This document shows, piece after piece, positions 58,512 to 64,000 of a stretch of DNA of 64,000 nt (within the stretch, counting starts at the first letter, position 1; each line of letters begins with the position of its first letter). The stretch lies in the NCBI RefSeq assembly GCF_011386835.1, contig NC_088799.1:72931302-72995301 (forward strand). The letters are read 5' to 3'. This DNA comes from Chrysemys picta bellii. Taxonomy: Eukaryota > Chordata > Testudines > Emydidae. Both the position numbers and the translations under genes were made by a program. The notes under the pieces were generated by a model, which worked only from the letters and a program-made list of their open reading frames with translations, was not told the DNA's origin and searched no databases.

Positions 58512-61055
58512 TGTAACACAGCTCTCCTCCAATTAAAACATAAGAATACAAACAAGTAAATATATATGGCCTTATACTTCCTCTGTCTTTTATTTCACTT
58601 TTTCTTATAATACATGATTCAAAGTCAATGGAAAACTTTCCATTGCCTCCAATGGTTTTGGATCAAGCCCTTAAATATTAATTGATCAAGTTAAGTAAAT
58701 AGTCATGATTACACTAGATCTTTTGCTAGTGGGCCTGAACTGAGCAGTTATCATTGAAAAACGTGCATTTTTTTACTGTTCTGTCTCTTCTCTATTAAAG
58801 TAGGATAATAGTATACAGCAAAACATAGAACATATGCTTTCCAATTGTGAAGGACTTGTAAGATAACGTACCCTTGATTCCAAAGTACACTCATCATAGA
58901 TGTAATTTAAACACTTGGATAATATTTCTCCTTAATATATACTCTGCATGTATAAATGGAATAGTTTATACTAGTAGCTATTCACTGGACCTGTGGAAAT
59001 GTGTCCATAAATATTGTGGGCATACCTATTTGCTGTGTGAAACCCAGCCGTGAGAACAGGCATGCAGAAATTTAAGCTAGTTAATATGTTGCATAAATGC
59101 ATTTTGATATGAGGATGTGTCTTTGTGCAAATAGATGTGATCCTAAAAGGAAATGTGATCCTAAAATGCACCAGCTTTAATGTTGTTTGCTTTCTACCTT
59201 TGTGGGTTTTTGGGGGGGGAGCAGGGAGAGGTAAAGGGAGGTACAGGTTATTAAGTTCCACTCTTTTGCTTAAGCAGAAGCATAGAGTAGATTCCCATGT
59301 GTCCCCCAAACAAAAAATGTAGTTAATAGGCATATTATTTGTATAAACAATATCCTCTATCAGAATGTATCAGGCTTTATCTTCTGGGACTCAATGCTGC
59401 TCCTATTAAAGTCAATGGGAGTTTAATGGGAGCAGGATTGGGCTCCTGAATTCTAAAGTATTATAAAGTGTATTTACTTGACAATTGTATTTCTAATACA
59501 ATTATTGAACAAAATAGTTTGTAATAGCGATGCAATATTTGCATTCCCATTATAGTAGAATCTAGCTAATTAAGATATTTGTCATCATATGGTTTCTTGT
59601 TATTCAGTGTGTCCCTTTCCCATTAAACTGCAATGGAGCATCTCTGCAGCATTTCATCAGTCGGGTGTAATTCTTTACAGTAGTTTGTGTTTCCAGATTT
59701 ATAACCAAAATAATAATAATAAAAAACCCTCACTTTCAAGCTGAAGATATTATGTAGGGAAATGAACAGAGATATTTTTATACAGCATATTTTGTTTTAC
59801 AGAACTGCAGTTATTAATGCTGTACATTACTTCCACATGACTACGTGTCTTTTTCAACCAGGAATAAGAGTACTGTGTACTGATTGTGTTAAGCAGCCAT
59901 TTTAATTTCCTCAGCTCTATGTCCTCCCTAAGTAAATTTAATTCCAAATACTGAATGCAATAGCTCTTTGAAAATTGTCTCTCTTTTTTGTCACTGTAAT
60001 TGTATGAGACATAGGCACACAGTTTCAAAATTGCTAACACATACATTGTATAGAATGCTAACTTACTAACAAAGCCTTCTACAAAACTTTTTGAATTAAA
60101 CTTACCCATATCTTTGGAGAGTTTATGATTCTTCATGACCATTATTACAGACCAGCACAATTTGGAGGCAAAAGTTGTAATTGAGCCAATCCAGTGTTGA
60201 TTGATGGGACAATAATCCCATTGTGTGGTTTCTTATAAAGTCAGGTATTGTGTTCAATGGTTAAGTGGACTAATTTAGAAACCACTATGATGTCAAGGCA
60301 ACAGGAGGCAAACAATTTGTGCTAGTGATGTGCCTCCAAGCAATTTATTTTGACCTTTTCTATATGCTGCATGGAATGAAGATAAGGCAACAAGCTGTAA
60401 CAGTAAAGTCCCCAGAGCCTTCTGTTTAAAGTTAAAGGGCCTACTTCAGCTCTGGCATGAGAAGATGCGGGTGCTGCTCCCATTCACTTCATTTGGAGTT
60501 TTTCCAAGTTTGGCCCCAAAAGTTCAATATACAAACCATCTGCAATTTGTAGAATCCATACTTCATGCAAGTTATAAAAATCACTATAATTAGCTGCTGC
60601 ACATCGTGTGGAAAAAATGTTCTACTACTCATCCTCTAGTTAGAGCAAGCTGGAATTAAGCATTAGCAGAATTGCATATTGTGTCATGACAGAAAAGAAA
60701 ATGCAATCTGTTGTCACCATTCTGATTAGATTGTGTAGAGATCTCACAAATCTGACTGCCCTTTACAGGTTTTTAAATTTTTATTTATTATTATTAAACT
60801 TTTTTTCACCAATTTTGCTTGTAAGTTGCTGATCCTGCCAGGCCCATTTTCCTCCTATTCTATTCTATATAGGTTTTTATACCACACTTTTCACTGTATT
60901 ACCTGAGTTCCTTCCAGTAGTGCATTAAGCAATGTCATATCTGTCACATGTTTGTGTCTCATCCTCTCCCCAAAGGGAAGAGGCATGGGCAGAGGAGTGT
61001 CTTGTTTTGGTAGGATGTCTCTTTTTTTAATATAAATATATCTTTTGCTCTGTGT
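58512..61055. other. Non-coding DNA with one short foldback
   Basis: Apart from the hairpin at 59388-59447, I could name nothing. The 136-codon minus-strand frame at 59750-60160 shows no domain. Confidence 0.35.
59388..59447. repeat. Short foldback element
   Basis: caatgctgctcctatt and aatgggagcaggattg are inverted at 14 of 16 positions around 'aaagtcaatgggagttt'. Related phrases occur at 19515, 20785 and 61908. Confidence 0.45.
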
Positions 61056-61059
61056 TTAT

Positions 61060-61615
61060 GCTAGAGAAGGCAAGGTAAAAAAATGTGCCTTGCACTTGGA
61101 GTGGAAGTAGTGAGGTTTGTAATGGTCCTTAGTTGCTGGGGGAATTCATTTCACAATCTCAGACCACCACAGGAGAAGGTTTGTGTCCTCCACAGATGAG
61201 CTTTACTCTTATTGTTGAGAGTTCCCTTGTGCCAGAGGAGCACAGTTGTCAACCACGGTCTTTTAGGTATCCTGGGTCTAGGTCAGGATTTCTTTGAAGA
61301 TAAGGACTGAGACTTTGAACTTGATTCAAAAATCCTATGGGAAACCAGTGTAGAAAGTGGAGGATGGGTTTGTTACGCTCATGGTAACCTGTGTTGCTGA
61401 GGAAACCCCCTGCAGTGTTCTGAACTAGTGGGAGTTTTGAATATGCTGAAGGCTTCATGCCCAGGTATATCTCATTGCTGTAGTCCAAACAAGAGCTGAT
61501 GAAGGCATGAATAACTAAGGCAGATGGGATGGAGCTTCTTACCCAAGAGGAGATTGTAGAAAGCATCTTCTTTCCGAATTCAAAGCCAATATGGAGAAGA
61601 GACAATGTATACTTA
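61060..61615 (-). mobile_element. L2-clade LINE fragment
   Basis: The minus strand encodes an L2-type RT C-terminus and continues beyond the stop-interrupted frame through a region that in L2 encodes the last residues and 3' end (61060-61250). Both ends are eroded; no 3' tail repeat was seen. Confidence 0.6.
61249..61605 (-). pseudogene. L2-type reverse transcriptase C-terminal remnant
   Basis: 118 codons read ALVIHAFISSCLDYSNEIYL, then KLPLVQNTAGGFLSN, then ILHFLHWFPIGFLNQVQSLS. These follow the L2/CR1-clade run 'S-LDYCN-L--G', 'L--VQN-AARL' and 'L-SLHWLPV--RI-FK'. Upstream catalytic motifs are absent. It is old, but the frame has by chance stayed open. Confidence 0.65.
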
Positions 61616-63885
61616 AAATAAAGTCCAGAGGGTGAATTCCTTATTCACATTGGTGAGTACTTACTCACATAAATAACCCCATTGGCTTCATCCTATCTGT
61701 AACTGTCCACCAGCATGAGTGAGGGGCTCATTATCAGGCTGCAAGTGAGCATCGGGGAAAAATCAAAATTAAAAGAAAAAAGTGTGATTTAGAAAAGAGA
61801 AAAGGAAACTGGCACATGTGTGTTGGGAAATGAAAAAGGAGCATCTTCTCTCCACCTCAGCCAAAAAAAGCGTTGTTATGCCCCTAAGTGGGACAGGCTC
61901 TGTTCCCAAGCCCTTTGAAGTTAATAGGAGCCTTTCCTTTGACTTCAGTGGGCTGTGGACCAGACCCATGAGGAGGGCAATGAGCCCTTTATTAGAAGCT
62001 CTTGATGACTCTGCTGCAGTAGAGGTCCACTTGGAGTAACAGTGAGAGAGGCTGAGAAGCCAGTGACTTCTTTATTCCCTGCCTGACACCACCCATGCCT
62101 CTGCCTCAGCAGAGATTTAACCCAAGATCGAAGGGCATAGCCAAAGCACAGTATAATACAGATATTTGAATGATAGCTTCCTGGTTGTTAGACCTATCAG
62201 ACAGGGAAATCTTAAAACATTTCAAATTGTTTGAAGAAGTAGAAAATAGATGGTAGAGAACAATCCTGCATCTTTAAGGAAGGAGCTAAATAGGAGGGAT
62301 GTTTCAACTCCATTTTATGTTCAGTTTACCAATCACTGAAGTGGAATTACCTCGAGGAAGATATGTAGCAGTTGTTTTAACAGGATCCAGCAGCACCACA
62401 CCACAGTTTAAGGAAGGAGGAAAAGAATATTTTCCCAGCTGAATCTACACAGGGAATTTAGATAGTTAGTATGCGATTACCAAAATCAAATTTTGCACAG
62501 CACCCTGGATTTGTATCTCTGCTCTTGTGAAATGTTCCCTTGGTTACTTAATTATCATAAGTATTTGGGGCCTAGAGCCTCAGTTTTGTCTAAGCAATCA
62601 GCATAGTGCTACCCCACCAGTGAAGGGGCTCTGATTCAATACAGAGTCAGTGGTTAATCTTCTTACTATTGTCTATAAAATCCATATGTTCCTTGGAGGA
62701 CTCCCATCCAAGTATTTACCACACACAAAACTGCCTAATTTACAATTCCTGACAGGATCACAATGCGAGTGGTATGGCTGCCAGTACTGTGGTTGTTTAC
62801 AGATAATGGTAATCTTGTCCTGTCTTCTTTCTTCCATTATGTTGCAGACTGTGGTATACATTTTTCAAATGACCTTAGGCAGCTAACTCTTTGAAACAGA
62901 CAACTCAGTAATCAAAATAATTAACATTGGCCTTTCATCTTCAGTTCCTTCTGAACTCCTAAATAAAATGATTTGGATGTTTCAGGTTAATCTTCAGTGG
63001 CAATAGTAAATATTATACAATTGCCAGAAACAATTTCATATGGCTTTTGCATACTGTGCAGAGTTGTCCCAAGAGCACACTAGAGCAGAGGATGAACTAT
63101 CTCTAATCCTTCCAAACTTCAAATTGAAACAATTGGCAGGACATTATAAGAGATTTTGCATAGGTTTCTATTTGGCTTGTGAATAGAAGGTTTCAGTTTC
63201 CAGCATGAGCATTAACCTTCAAATACCCTCCTTAAAAAAACAAATACCAGAGTGGTTTGTGTACTTATTTGAGATGTGCTATGATGGTAGTTAATTTTCT
63301 GTCATCTGAAATTTTAGCTCTAAATAAGAAAAGACCTCACTGCTGGGCTTTTACCTAATTAAAAAACAATAGTTCTTCAAAACTAATGAAGAATGGAACA
63401 TGTATCTCTTACTTTAGCTTAGCCTGCTGTAAGAGAGAAAGCAGATGAGTTGCATGCATTTCAAGAGCAAGTTTAAAAAAAACCTCAAATTCCAATTTTT
63501 TTTGTTAGAAAAGGGACAATTTTTTCATTAAAATGTTCCTAAAAAATGTCCTGGTTTTGACCATCTCTAGTCATTGCATCAGCATTTAAGGAAATTGTAG
63601 TTTTGTTCTGCATACAAGAACATTTTGATATCAAAATATACGTTCTTCCTTTGTGTATTGCTATCTGTGGCTACTTTGATTTATAAACAAAGGCATTGGC
63701 ATATATTCATTAAATAACAGCAGAAATGTATGGACCAATTTTCCTACATTTTGGGGGTTCTGGCTATTATAATTAACTTGTGAAACACCAGCGAATTATG
63801 AGGATAAATCATTAGTAATTGAGATATGCTCAGATACTAAGGTGATGAATGCCATAGAAAGCCTATAAATAATTTTATTAGGGCT
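61616..63885. other. Non-coding DNA; one foldback-like phrase
   Basis: 61908-61968 holds 'ctttgaagttaataggagcc' and 'tcctttgacttcagtggg' in mirrored order, a decayed foldback. The rest is unclassified. Confidence 0.35.
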
Positions 63886-63889
63886 GCCT

Positions 63890-64000
63890 ATTAATTGCAG
63901 TTAATTCACATGATTAACTAAAAAAATCAATCAAGATTAAAAAAATAATCACTATTAATTGCAGTTTTAATCGCACTGTTAAACAATAGAATACCAATTG
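63890..64000 (+). mobile_element. hAT-like element, cut by the window edge
   Basis: It starts agggctgcctattaattgca, a decayed CAGGGCTGTCAATTAATCGC-type terminus, and runs through 'tcacatgattaac', 'gcagttttaatcgcactg' and 'ttaaacaatagaataccaat' to the end of the window. It is the same family as 20080-20185. Confidence 0.5.

Noticed and set aside
1..64000. CRISPR arrays, operons, phage or plasmid functions
   Set aside because: None were seen. The repeat content is that of a vertebrate nuclear genome; repeated segments are transposon families and not spaced direct repeats.

Overview
This is vertebrate nuclear DNA, most likely from a turtle. It is AT-rich and intron- or intergenic-like, with no operons, no compact genes and no long host open reading frame. 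The inference rests on its repeats: CR1 LINE 3' ends in both orientations, L2- and MIR-type fragments, a Penelope-like element (PLE) tail that I associate with turtle genomes, tRNA-related SINE pieces, hAT-type and foldback MITEs, a pogo/Tigger DNA transposon and LTR fragments. Other sauropsids cannot be excluded from sequence alone. I recognise no host exon. The window is probably intergenic or inside a long intron.

Layout. 97-2500: a complete PLE insertion made of two head-to-head partial copies (985-bp arms, 13-bp target duplication), each coding for a GIY-YIG endonuclease domain. 5.2-6.2 kb: an LTR-like repeat and a small hAT MITE. 9.9-12.8 kb: a CR1 tail, a hAT remnant and tRNA-like SINE pieces. 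16-16.8 kb: an L2-like fragment and a foldback MITE. 19.5-21.8 kb: foldback elements, a hAT-like fragment, another MITE, a second inverted PLE unit and a 130-bp AT-cored palindrome. 24-26.9 kb: foldback and Tigger-like repeats, a G-rich turtle repeat and an LTR-like repeat. 27.2-35.6 kb: a cluster of CR1 copies, one nested inside another, plus a MIR. 37.6-38.6 kb: an LTR-like repeat. 41372-43981: a full-length but broken pogo/Tigger transposon with matching TIRs and TA duplications. 49.1-50.4 kb: a 41-bp PLE scrap and a solo LTR with a 4-bp duplication. 50.4-56.9 kb: an interval poor in recognisable repeats. 57.5-58.5 kb: a CR1 end and a third inverted PLE unit. 61 kb: an L2-type reverse transcriptase remnant. 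63.9 kb to the end: a hAT-like element cut by the window edge.

The most notable observation is that three unrelated insertions of the PLE family share one architecture: an inverted dimer in which one arm carries an extra tail of about 32-36 bp, the other arm stops at the same T-rich point, and 12-14 bp target duplications flank the unit. A fourth, 41-bp copy ends at that same point. The PLE terminal region also holds a hammerhead-ribozyme-like core. The ORFs of real interest are all transposon-derived; nothing in the window looks like a working host gene.
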